In this document: positions 24,397 through 33,165 of the stretch, piece by piece
Layout of the letters: the number at the start of each line of letters is the position of its first letter
Numbering within the stretch: position 1 is the first letter of the stretch
Origin: Paraglaciecola hydrolytica
GTDB taxonomy: Bacteria > Pseudomonadota > Gammaproteobacteria > Enterobacterales > Alteromonadaceae
Direction: 5' to 3'
NCBI RefSeq assembly: GCF_001565895.1
Contig: NZ_LSNE01000003.1
Coordinates: 850,380-914,379, forward strand
Length of the DNA stretch: 64,000 nucleotides
Position numbers and translations under genes: made by a program
Notes under the pieces: model-generated
Seen by the model: only the letters and a program-made list of their open reading frames with translations
What the model was told of the DNA's origin: nothing
Databases searched by the model: none

Positions 24397-26160
24397 ATGT
24401 TATATGAATATTTAGTCATTGCAGGTTACTTTTTACTGATAGTTGGTATTGGTTTTGCGTTTAAAAATATGGCCAAAAACTCTACCAGTGATTACTTTCG
24501 TGGCGGCGGTCGAATGTTATGGTGGATGGTCGGATCGACTGCCTTTATGGCGCAGTTTTCGGCCTGGACCTTTACCGGTGCGGCAGGTAAAGCTTTCACC
24601 GATGGTTTTGCTATTAGCCTCGTCTTTTTTGCCAATACCTTTGCCTATTTTTGTGGTTGGGCTTATTTTTCCGCCCGTTTTCGCCAGATGCGGGTGGATA
24701 CACCCACCGAGGGTATTAAACGGCGTTTTGGTCATCAAAATGAGCAGTTTTTCTCTTGGGCCTTGATCGTATTTAGTTTTATTAATGCTGGTGTGTGGCT
24801 TAACGCCTTAGGTGTCTTTACCAGCGCCGTGTTTGATGCTGATATTACCCTAACCATCATTGCTACGGGTTTAACCGTGGTCTTTGTTTCTGTGCTTTCT
24901 GGTGCATGGGGTGTGGTTGCCTCTGACTTTGTCCAAACCTTAGTGGTCGCGGTTATCTCCATTGCCTGTGCCATAGTTGCCTTGTTTATGGTGGGCGGTC
25001 CGCTTGAGTTGGTGAACAATTTCCCAGTGGATTTTGTTATGGGTCCAGACATGAACTACGGAGTCATTTTAGTTGGCACTTTTGTATTCTTTTTAGCCAA
25101 GCAAATGATCACCATCATGAATTTACATGATTCATTTCGTTTTCTAAATGCGAAAGATTCTGTCAATGCACGTAAAGCATCTTTATTAGCTATGGGCTTG
25201 ATGGGCGTGGGCAGTATTGTGTGGTTTATTCCCCCTTGGGCTGCAGCCATATTATATCCAGACGCAGCTGCTGCTTACCCCGAATTAGGCAATAAAGCCG
25301 CTGACGCTGTGTATTTGGTATTTACCCGTAATGCCATGCCAGTGGGTACGGTTGGTTTACTCTTGGCAGGTTTGTTTGCCGCGACTATGTCTTCTATGGA
25401 TTCAGCGCTGAATAAAAATGCCGGTATCTTTGTTAGGAGTATCTATCAGCCCTTCCTTCTCAAGAAAAAATCCGAGGTCGATGATAAACATCTACTGAAG
25501 GTTAGTCGTTTCATCAGTTTTGTTAGTGGGATCTTAGTTATTGCCGTTGCCTTGTTTTTTAAGTCGCTGACCGAGCTCAGCCTATTTGAATTAATGATGA
25601 ATGTTTCAACCATGATCCAAGTGCCCTTACTTATCCCTCTTATCTTTGGTTTGTTTATCAAGCGTATCCCCCAGTGGGCCCCTTGGGTCACAGTGGGAGT
25701 CGGCCTCTTTGTTTCTTGGTTTTCGGTGAATATTTTGACGCCAGAACTGTTAGCTAATTGGCTAGGTCTAGCGCAGGAATTCACTCGTCGTGAAGCGGTA
25801 GACATCAACTTAATGATCACCATAGGTGCCCACTTAGTTTTCACCGCTGGATTTTTCTGTGCCACTACGTTTTTCTATAAAGAACAAGATGATCAACATA
25901 AACAAGAAACCGAGCGCTTTTTTGCCGATTTTGAAACGCCCTTTATCGCTGACGCCGAGCAAGATGATTACGACAGACAGCAGCGTGATAAATTAGGCTC
26001 TATGGTGATGTATATGGGTTATGGCGTACTGGCCATGATGTTAATTCCTAATCCAATGTGGGGAAGAATGGTGTTTGTACTCTGTGCGTTGACCATATTA
26101 CTGATGGGCTTTTTACTCAAAAGAAGTGCCAATACTAAAGATCTTAAAGCAAAACAATAA
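24397..26160 (+). CDS. sodium/solute symporter (SSS/SLC5 family)
   Basis: 587 residues with about 14 membrane segments. It shows the SSS layout: YFRGGGRMLWWMVGSTAFMAQFSAWTF in TM1-2, an AWGVVASDFVQTLVV segment, and LFAATMSSMDSALNKNAGIFVRS, the SSMDS element that binds sodium in this family. Members import sugars, amino acids or carboxylates with sodium. As the only inner-membrane transporter of this operon it should bring in the substrate that the TonB receptor delivers to the periplasm. The bases just after its stop (GGGC-TTAACC-GCCC) form a short hairpin before the lipoprotein gene. Confidence 0.9.
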   Translation: MLYEYLVIAGYFLLIVGIGFAFKNMAKNSTSDYFRGGGRMLWWMVGSTAFMAQFSAWTFTGAAGKAFTDGFAISLVFFANTFAYFCGWAYFSARFRQMRVDTPTEGIKRRFGHQNEQFFSWALIVFSFINAGVWLNALGVFTSAVFDADITLTIIATGLTVVFVSVLSGAWGVVASDFVQTLVVAVISIACAIVALFMVGGPLELVNNFPVDFVMGPDMNYGVILVGTFVFFLAKQMITIMNLHDSFRFLNAKDSVNARKASLLAMGLMGVGSIVWFIPPWAAAILYPDAAAAYPELGNKAADAVYLVFTRNAMPVGTVGLLLAGLFAATMSSMDSALNKNAGIFVRSIYQPFLLKKKSEVDDKHLLKVSRFISFVSGILVIAVALFFKSLTELSLFELMMNVSTMIQVPLLIPLIFGLFIKRIPQWAPWVTVGVGLFVSWFSVNILTPELLANWLGLAQEFTRREAVDINLMITIGAHLVFTAGFFCATTFFYKEQDDQHKQETERFFADFETPFIADAEQDDYDRQQRDKLGSMVMYMGYGVLAMMLIPNPMWGRMVFVLCALTILLMGFLLKRSANTKDLKAKQ

Positions 26161-26206
26161 GGGCTTAACCGCCCTGTTTGTTTAAGTTTTAACAGGAGAC
26201 GAACAC

Positions 26207-27040
26207 ATGTTTACCAACATAAAACGCCCCTTGGTGGTACTAAGCCTTGTGCTGTGGATAGTGGGTTGTAATGCCCTAGATAACGACAAAAAAGTGAGCT
26301 TACGCCATGGTATTGATGAGTCAGCAGGTGGACTGCCTGCTTACATCGTAAGTATTGCCAACGCCACTTTTTATCTTGAAAAAGACGGTGGCGGTTTATC
26401 CAGTATGTTGGATGCAGATGGCATAGATTGGCTGGGTTTTAATGACAGCAAAGGCTCTGGCCATCAAGGTGAGTATCGTGGATTCCCTAATGCCATTCAT
26501 AAACAAGATGGTGACTACTTTCATGCCCTGAATGCTAGCACAGATAAATCAAGCTCAAAGGTTGAAATTGACTCACCCCAGCACGTGCGCATTGTTTTTA
26601 CCTCAGGCAATGGCAAATGGCAGGGGCAGTGGGACTTTTACCCACAGCGCTTAGATTTTACTATGTTACAAGTCAGCGAAGGCTATCAATACTGGGTGCA
26701 ATATGAAGGTGTACCCGGTGGGGAAATGGATGACAGTGACTTTTGGTATGCCTCGGCTGACAGCAAGTTACATGTTATCAATGAACCCTTCGAGGGCGAT
26801 TTACCTGCGCCTGAATGGTTTGCCTTTGGCGATATAAAAAGCTCGCGCATGTTATATCTGCTGCATCATGAAGATGATGAACATCCAGATGATTATGTTA
26901 GTCGCCCTCACATGACAGTGTTAGGTTTTGGTCGTAGCGAAAAAAACAAATTTCTGAGCACGCCTCAGACGTTCTCAATTGGATTTGTTGAGTCTTCTGA
27001 CTATCAAGAGGTAGAGCAGTTTATTAAAAAACTACTTTAA
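26207..27040 (+). CDS. uncharacterised lipoprotein, beta-rich, sugar-locus associated
   Basis: 277 residues. LWIVGC gives a lipobox with Cys22, preceded by a K/R-rich start. The mature part is rich in Trp, Gly and Asp: GGGLSSMLDADGIDWLGFND, GEYRGFPNAIHKQDGDYFH, WVQYEGVPGGEMDDSDFWYASAD, LPAPEWFAFGD and LYLLHHEDDEHPDDYVSRPHMTVLGFGR. I recall similar uncharacterised secreted proteins in Planctomycetes and Bacteroidetes, always near sugar catabolism genes, but know no function. The conserved acidic and His residues (HHEDDEHPDDY) could bind metal or be catalytic. It follows the symporter by 46 bp and ends the operon. A role as periplasmic glycan-modifying or sugar-binding protein is inference. Confidence 0.75.
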   Translation: MFTNIKRPLVVLSLVLWIVGCNALDNDKKVSLRHGIDESAGGLPAYIVSIANATFYLEKDGGGLSSMLDADGIDWLGFNDSKGSGHQGEYRGFPNAIHKQDGDYFHALNASTDKSSSKVEIDSPQHVRIVFTSGNGKWQGQWDFYPQRLDFTMLQVSEGYQYWVQYEGVPGGEMDDSDFWYASADSKLHVINEPFEGDLPAPEWFAFGDIKSSRMLYLLHHEDDEHPDDYVSRPHMTVLGFGRSEKNKFLSTPQTFSIGFVESSDYQEVEQFIKKLL

Positions 27041-27186
27041 GCTACAAAATCCGCCGTACAGTGATTTCTCGTTTAAGGGGGCTTGGCAATTTACGATTTT
27101 TGCCAATCCACTAATCATTATTAAGACTTTAGTCGGACCATTCGCCTATGGTGCTAGACTGGCAAAAATCACAAAATAAGACAGCC

Positions 27187-29112
27187 ATGTTTAAATACCT
27201 CTACTTACTCTTGCTACTTTGCAGCCAAAACGTATTGGCTGAACTTCGACTACCTAAACTCATCAACGACCACATGGTATTGCAGCGCGATATTGAAGTG
27301 CCTATTTGGGGTTATGCCGATACGGGCGAAGCCGTTACCGTTAAGTTAGACGGTAAAATTGTCGGTAAGACTATTAGCAATAATGGCAAGTGGCGACTCA
27401 AACTAGCGCCACAATCTGCCAGCGGCCCTCATCAAATCAGCATAAGCGCGAGCAAGACTATAGTCGTAAAGGATGTCTATTTTGGTGATGTATGGCTTGC
27501 CTCAGGCCAATCCAACATGGAACTACAAATGTACCGAGTGGCAGAAGACTTTCCTGCCGATCTAAAGGACGCTGATTACCCCTTAATTCGTTATTTTATG
27601 GTGCCACAAAAATACAATTTCCAAGCACCGCAAGACGATCTGGTCAGTGGACATTGGGAGTCTGTATCCTCACAAAATATTAGCCGTACACCTGCTGTTT
27701 CGTTTTATTTTGCTAAACAATTGTTTAAACATAATGGTGTGGCCATAGGCATTATCAACAATGCGTTAGGCGGTTCGCCCATTGAGTCTTGGTTAAGTGC
27801 AGAGGTCTTACAGACTTTTCCTGAAGCCTTAGCTGAAGCCAAACAATTCAGTAATGAAGAGTATGTAGAATCGGTGATTGCGGCCGACAAGGCGAAAAAC
27901 GCCAAGTGGTACGGCGATATAAATAACAATGACTTGGGTTTAAATGCCGATATGCCATGGTATTCAACTAACCTTGATGACAGTGGTTGGGATAGTTTTA
28001 CTCTTCCAGGTAAACGCCCTGTGGCTGAGGGTGAAAGCTTTAACGGTGTGTGGTGGTTGCGTAAAACGGTCAAGCTCAGTGCTGAACAAGCGGCACAGGC
28101 GCGTATTATTCGTCTGGGAAACATCGTTGATGCCGACGAAGTGTATATAAACGGCACAAAAGTGGGCAATACCACTTATCAATATCCACCAAGACGTTAT
28201 ACCTTGCCGGAGGGCTTGCTTAAACAAGGCGACAACCAGATCACCGTGCGTGTCACAGCCAACAATGGACGCAGTAGTTTTGTCGCAGAAAAACCCTATT
28301 GGTTAGGCACTGATGAACACCATGTTTCACTGGCTGGAGAGTGGAAGGCCAAAACCGGTACTTTAGCTCCTCCATTAGCGGGAGATACCTTTGTTCGATG
28401 GAAAGCCGGTGGTTTATATAACGGCCTAACCGCACCATTAACCACTTATCCCATTAAGGGGGTGATTTGGTATCAAGGTGAATCTAATGCCGGCAGATGG
28501 CAGGATTACCATGCTAAATTCAGTGCCATGATCCAAGATTGGCGAGCAAAGTGGGGGCAAGGCGACTTCCCCTTTATCTTCGCCCAGCTAACTAACTTTA
28601 TGGAGGCTAAACCTCAGCCAAGTGATAGTGATTGGGCAAAGTTAAGGCAAGCACAAACTCAAACACTGACCGAGCCCAATACCGCTATGGCGGTGGCAAT
28701 AGATATTGGCGAGTGGAATGATATTCATCCCACTAATAAAAAAACCTTAGGCCAACGTATGGCTCTGGCTGCACGGGCTCTCGCTTTAAAAGAAAATGTC
28801 GTTTTTCAAGGCCCGCAAATTGATGGGGTCACAGTCGAAAAAAACCAACTTCTCTTAAGTTTCAAACATATCGCCGATGGCTTGGTATTAAAAAACCTTA
28901 ATGATCATAGTTTTGCCATAGCTGGTGCAGATGGCACATTTCAATGGGCTGAAGTCAAACTAGTAGATAACCAAATCATGCTGTCACATCCAGATATTAA
29001 GCTACCAACTAAGGTGCGTTACGCTTGGGCCGACAACCCCGATGCGGCTTTGTATAACAGTGCAGGTTTGCCGGCCGTGCCATTTTCAGTCAGTTTGGAT
29101 CCCAAACCTTAA
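27187..29112 (+). CDS. sialate O-acetylesterase-like SGNH carbohydrate esterase
   Basis: 641 residues, exported (signal peptide about 1-18, ending VLA-EL). The esterase motifs are intact: FGDVWLASGQSNMELQM with the nucleophilic Ser, NNALGGSPIESWL for the oxyanion hole, GVIWYQGESNAGRW, and the D-x-H block NDIHPTNKKTLG. Between the first and third blocks, about residues 255-375 form a jelly-roll resembling a beta-galactosidase sugar-binding domain (WWLRKTVKLSAEQ, DEVYINGTKVGNT). This two-part layout occurs in sialate/xylan acetylesterases of polysaccharide loci. It probably removes acetyl groups from glycan fragments in the periplasm. ATG 27187 was preferred over GTG/ATG 27148 because of the signal peptide. 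It has its own 146 bp upstream gap, so may be transcribed separately. Confidence 0.85.
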   Translation: MFKYLYLLLLLCSQNVLAELRLPKLINDHMVLQRDIEVPIWGYADTGEAVTVKLDGKIVGKTISNNGKWRLKLAPQSASGPHQISISASKTIVVKDVYFGDVWLASGQSNMELQMYRVAEDFPADLKDADYPLIRYFMVPQKYNFQAPQDDLVSGHWESVSSQNISRTPAVSFYFAKQLFKHNGVAIGIINNALGGSPIESWLSAEVLQTFPEALAEAKQFSNEEYVESVIAADKAKNAKWYGDINNNDLGLNADMPWYSTNLDDSGWDSFTLPGKRPVAEGESFNGVWWLRKTVKLSAEQAAQARIIRLGNIVDADEVYINGTKVGNTTYQYPPRRYTLPEGLLKQGDNQITVRVTANNGRSSFVAEKPYWLGTDEHHVSLAGEWKAKTGTLAPPLAGDTFVRWKAGGLYNGLTAPLTTYPIKGVIWYQGESNAGRWQDYHAKFSAMIQDWRAKWGQGDFPFIFAQLTNFMEAKPQPSDSDWAKLRQAQTQTLTEPNTAMAVAIDIGEWNDIHPTNKKTLGQRMALAARALALKENVVFQGPQIDGVTVEKNQLLLSFKHIADGLVLKNLNDHSFAIAGADGTFQWAEVKLVDNQIMLSHPDIKLPTKVRYAWADNPDAALYNSAGLPAVPFSVSLDPKP

Positions 29113-29139
29113 TTACGAAAAATATTTTGGCTGTCTTAA

Positions 29140-29200
29140 TTGCCCTAATTTGCTTAGTGTTTGAACGTTCGATCTTTAAACACTGAGCGAAGCAGGGCAA
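29140..29200. repeat. long imperfect inverted repeat upstream of plsB
   Basis: Arms of 23 nt (29140-29162 and 29178-29200) pair at 19 positions, two more as G-U, around a 15-base loop. The ends TTGCCCT/AGGGCAA and the inner AGTGTTT/AAACACT are perfect. It lies 28 bp after the esterase stop and 73 bp before plsB, so it may end the esterase transcript or act in the plsB leader. Confidence 0.65.
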
Positions 29201-29273
29201 AAACCAATCTGCCGTGGTAATATTCGCTTTTTGACAAAGCGTCTTTTCAGCGCAAAAGCGAGGCTTGGTTTAC

Positions 29274-31709
29274 ATGGCATGGCTACATAATCTGTTGCTA
29301 GCTCTGATTTCATTTCCAGTAAAATGGTTGGTCAAAGCCAACAATATTCCAACAGACATCAATAAAGAATTAGGCATAGATACCACTAAGCCTATTTTGT
29401 ATTTGTTGCGTACCCATTCTGTTACCGATCAAATAGCCCTTAATATGTCGGCAGAGGCCTTAGGTTTACCCAACTCCAGCAGCCGCATTACCATTGCAGG
29501 AGAGTCACACCGAGCTTGTTTGTTTTTACAAGAACCAAAATCGGTACTTACCCGCAAAGTCAAGGTAACCAATGTTGCTGAAAAGTTTACCCATATGTTT
29601 GAACTGCATAGACGTGATCCCAGTTTAGATATTCAGATAGTGCCGGTATCCATCTTTTGGGGCAGGGCACCAGGTAAAAAGATTTCAGGTTGGTCTGACG
29701 TACTGGCAAACCAAGTCTCGCCTAGTTGGTTACGTAAATTTTTTATCGTATTGTTTTTAGGCCGCGATAATTTTGTCTGTTACAGCAAAGCAGTTTCATC
29801 GCGGATGATGGCCGATCTGTCTGGCAGCGACGAAGAACTCGCCCATAAACTTATTCGTTTGGCGGGCACCCATTTTCATCGCCGCCGTCAGGGCATTGTT
29901 GGCCCTAATTTGTTGGAACGTTACGAATTATATAATGTGGTATTGGGTTCGCAGTCGGTGCGCAAAGCCATTGCTGACGAAGCAAGCAGTACCAATATTT
30001 CTCATCAACAAGCTAAGCTTAAAGCACAAAAATACATTAACGAAATTGCTGCTGACTACCGTGAAGGCCTTATTAGGCTTGGTACCCGCATACTCACGCG
30101 CATCTGGCATAAAGTATATAACGGCATTGAAATCAACCACGCCGAGAAAGTACGCACATTGGCACAAAATGGTCATGAAATCATTTATGTACCTTGCCAT
30201 CGTAGTCACATGGATTATTTGCTGCTGACCTATGTGATCTACCATCAAGGGCTAGTTACCCCGCATATCGCCGCCGGTATTAACCTTAACTTCTGGCCGA
30301 TAGGTGGCATATTACGTAAGGGTGGGGCGTTTTTTCTGCGCCGCAGTTTTGCCGGTAACAAGCTTTATACTGCGGTGTTTCGTGAATATTTAGAGCTGCT
30401 GTTTAATAAAGGTTACTCAGTTAAATATTACCCTGAGGGTGGGCGCAGCCGCACAGGGCGTTTATTACCACCTAAAACCGGTATGTTAGCCATGACCTTG
30501 CAAGGACTGATTAAAGGTATCAATCGCCCCGTTAGCATAGTGCCTGTGTATATTGGCTACGAACACGTGATGGAAGTATCCAGTTATTTGCAAGAGCTCA
30601 CTGGCTCAGCTAAAAAGAAAGAATCTATATTTCATATCTTCTCTGCTATTCGGCGTTTAAAAAACTATGGTTATGGTTTTTTAAACTTTGGTGAGCCAAT
30701 CAATCTCGCCAATTATTTGGATAAAAGTGTGCCTGACTGGCGCGAATTGCAACAGGCCGAACCGGATAAAAAACCTCAATGGCTCAATCCGGTAGTGAAT
30801 GACTTAGCTACTAATGTAATGGAAAGGATCAATCAGGCCGCGGCTGTCAGTGGCATGTCTTTGTGTGCCATTTGTTTATTGTCAGCCAAAAAACACGCGA
30901 TGACAGAAGATGAATTAATCTTAGCCATCGAGCATTTTTTGGCACTGTTAGCTCAATCTCCCTATAGCGACGTGGCAACCTACCCGACTATTAGTGCCAG
31001 AAAACTACTGACCAATACCCTCAAATTAAATAAGTTTGAAGTACGTGAAGATAGCTTTGGCCGCATCATCAGTCTCAAAGACAAAAATGCAGTGCCATTG
31101 ACCTACTACCGCAACAATATTCTGCATTTGTTTGCCTTGCCGGGTTTGATCGCGGCAATTGTATTTGCCCGTGGTGGCATTGAACGTAGCAAAATCAAGC
31201 AAATGCTCATCAAACTATATCCCTTATTACAAAGGGAGTTATTTATTTATATGAGTCTTGAAAAGGCTTTAGATTACAGTGAGTCATTACTAACTAATAT
31301 GTTGGACATGACTTTGCTAAGAGCTGAGGGGGAACGTATTTTGCCACCCGATCCTAGTTCGAGTACCTATTATTCTGCGTGGTTGCTTAATCGCAGTATT
31401 CAAGAAACCTTACACCGTTATGCTGTGGTACTTACCTTGTTATACCGCGAAAATAGCATGAGCCGCGATGCTCTTGAGCAAAAAAGCCGCCAGTTTGCCC
31501 AGCGTTTATCCTCGTTACATGGCATCAGTTCACCTGAGTTTTTTGATAAAAATGTATTGGGTACCTTTATTAGCGCCTTAAAAGAAAATCAATTGGTGGA
31601 AAGCGATAGTGAAGGCCAGTTACAGTACTGTGACCTTAGCGAAGCATTAAGATTAGAAGTCATTGCCTTAATTTCGCCCGACATCGCCCAGCGCATTCAA
31701 CAAATTTAA
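29274..31709 (+). CDS. plsB: glycerol-3-phosphate 1-O-acyltransferase PlsB
   Basis: 811 residues from ATG 29274 (E. coli 807). PlsB acylates glycerol-3-phosphate at position 1, the first step of phospholipid synthesis, at the inner membrane. Acyltransferase motif I is VPCHRSHMDYLLL with the H(x)4D pair, followed by GGAFFLRRSFAGNKLY (motif II), YPEGGRSRTGRL (motif III) and VPVYIGYEHVME (motif IV). The C-terminal HGISSPEFFDKNVL also matches E. coli. A TTG three codons upstream is in frame but less likely. In E. coli and, as I recall, Shewanella this gene neighbours lexA; here 13 kb of sugar genes separate them. Confidence 0.97.
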   Translation: MAWLHNLLLALISFPVKWLVKANNIPTDINKELGIDTTKPILYLLRTHSVTDQIALNMSAEALGLPNSSSRITIAGESHRACLFLQEPKSVLTRKVKVTNVAEKFTHMFELHRRDPSLDIQIVPVSIFWGRAPGKKISGWSDVLANQVSPSWLRKFFIVLFLGRDNFVCYSKAVSSRMMADLSGSDEELAHKLIRLAGTHFHRRRQGIVGPNLLERYELYNVVLGSQSVRKAIADEASSTNISHQQAKLKAQKYINEIAADYREGLIRLGTRILTRIWHKVYNGIEINHAEKVRTLAQNGHEIIYVPCHRSHMDYLLLTYVIYHQGLVTPHIAAGINLNFWPIGGILRKGGAFFLRRSFAGNKLYTAVFREYLELLFNKGYSVKYYPEGGRSRTGRLLPPKTGMLAMTLQGLIKGINRPVSIVPVYIGYEHVMEVSSYLQELTGSAKKKESIFHIFSAIRRLKNYGYGFLNFGEPINLANYLDKSVPDWRELQQAEPDKKPQWLNPVVNDLATNVMERINQAAAVSGMSLCAICLLSAKKHAMTEDELILAIEHFLALLAQSPYSDVATYPTISARKLLTNTLKLNKFEVREDSFGRIISLKDKNAVPLTYYRNNILHLFALPGLIAAIVFARGGIERSKIKQMLIKLYPLLQRELFIYMSLEKALDYSESLLTNMLDMTLLRAEGERILPPDPSSSTYYSAWLLNRSIQETLHRYAVVLTLLYRENSMSRDALEQKSRQFAQRLSSLHGISSPEFFDKNVLGTFISALKENQLVESDSEGQLQYCDLSEALRLEVIALISPDIAQRIQQI

Positions 31710-31719
31710 GTAGATTTTT

Positions 31720-33165
31720 ATGTCTTTAGTGGTACTACAAGATTGTCGTGGTTTGTTGGGTGAGCACTTTCACCTGACCATTGACAAACTAAACATCTCT
31801 GCATTGCAACACACGGTTATTTTAGGCCCCAATGGTAGTGGTAAATCAGCCTTAGCAGCCTATATAGCAGGCGCTGGTGAACACATAAACGGCCTGCGTC
31901 ACGTCACTGAGCAACTTGCTTGGGTGTCAGTGGAGCAACAACAAGCCTTGATCGAAGCTGAAAAACAAAAAGACTGTGCCGACATACTCGACATTATTCC
32001 CGTACCCACCACAGTGCGTGAAATCCTCTTTGCTGACCTGCCAGAGCAAGACCTTGACCAAGACCTACTTCAGCGACTGCTGAGGATTTTTAGTTTATCA
32101 CCTTTGTTAGACAAGCCATTTCAAGGCCTGTCTACCGGTGAAACCCGCAAGTTACTCTTAAGCAGAGCTATTTTAAGTCAGCCGCAATTGTTGATCCTAG
32201 ACGAACCTTGGGATGGCCTAGATCAACACTCCTGTCAGGAATTAAATCTCCTGTTAGAGGCGTTAGCCAAGCAGTTTACTCTGCTGTTGGTGGTCAATCG
32301 TTTAAGCGAAGTGCCCACTTATTGTCGTCAGTTAGTCTTGCTGCAAACGGGGGCTATTCAATGGCAGAGCCCAGTGACAAACAATCTAGCAGACTTGCTC
32401 AGTCACATCGCCCAACTCCAACATATGCAACAACAAGAGTTGGTGCTACCACTTAAAGATGACGACAGATTTGCGCCCCATCCCTTAGATAAAAATGCCC
32501 CCTTGGTTAAGCTTACTCAGGCTAAAGTAAGTTATGGTGAGCAAGTGGTATTTAGTGGCCTTGATTGGACTATTATGCCCAACCAACATTGGCAGGTAAG
32601 TGGCCCCAATGGTTCAGGCAAAACCTGTTTGCTCAACCTGATTAATGGCGACCATCCCCAGTGTTATGTGAATGATATTCAGGTTTTTGGCTTTCAGCGC
32701 GGCAGCGGCGAAAGCATCTGGCAAATCAAACAATACATAGGTTATATGTCTAACGGCTTGCATCTTGACTATCGGGTGAACTGCTCAGTTTTACATGTGA
32801 TCTTGTCAGGTTTTTACGACAGTATTGGTTTGTATCAAAATCCCACTAACAAACAAAAACAGCTAGCCCAGCAGTGGCTGGCGCTAATGGCCTTGGACAA
32901 ACAGCACAATACTCCCTTTCAACAACTGTCGTTTGGTGATCAACGATTGGTGCTGATTGCCCGTGCTATGGTGAAACATCCGGCCTTGTTAGTATTGGAT
33001 GAGCCTTGTAATGGTCTTGATGATATTAATCGTTTAAAAGTGCTAGCCTTAATTGAGTTATTGGCTCGTGAAGGCAATACCACCTTGTTGTATGTTAATC
33101 ACCACCAAGAAGATGTGATCCCCAGTATTACCCAGTACTTGTCGATGACAGATTATCGAGTCTAA
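31720..33165 (+). CDS. modF: ModF-like protein with two ABC ATPase domains
   Basis: 481 residues containing two complete ABC cassettes and no membrane segment. Cassette 1: GPNGSGKSAL (about 35-44), signature LSTGETRKLLLSRAIL and Walker B LLILDEPWDGLD. Cassette 2: GPNGSGKTCLL, signature LSFGDQRLVLIARAM and LLVLDEPCNGLD. Layout, size (E. coli ModF 490) and the FGxQRLVLIARA signature fit ModF, the former PhrA. ModF was found in molybdate loci, but its role is not settled, and no modABC genes are here. It starts 10 bp after plsB and its stop codon abuts the next gene's GTG, so all three may share a transcript. Confidence 0.85.
   Translation: MSLVVLQDCRGLLGEHFHLTIDKLNISALQHTVILGPNGSGKSALAAYIAGAGEHINGLRHVTEQLAWVSVEQQQALIEAEKQKDCADILDIIPVPTTVREILFADLPEQDLDQDLLQRLLRIFSLSPLLDKPFQGLSTGETRKLLLSRAILSQPQLLILDEPWDGLDQHSCQELNLLLEALAKQFTLLLVVNRLSEVPTYCRQLVLLQTGAIQWQSPVTNNLADLLSHIAQLQHMQQQELVLPLKDDDRFAPHPLDKNAPLVKLTQAKVSYGEQVVFSGLDWTIMPNQHWQVSGPNGSGKTCLLNLINGDHPQCYVNDIQVFGFQRGSGESIWQIKQYIGYMSNGLHLDYRVNCSVLHVILSGFYDSIGLYQNPTNKQKQLAQQWLALMALDKQHNTPFQQLSFGDQRLVLIARAMVKHPALLVLDEPCNGLDDINRLKVLALIELLAREGNTTLLYVNHHQEDVIPSITQYLSMTDYRV

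Noticed and set aside
29265-29273. TTG start three codons before the plsB ATG
   Set aside because: The ATG at 29274 starts with a normal PlsB N-terminus and needs no rare start codon.
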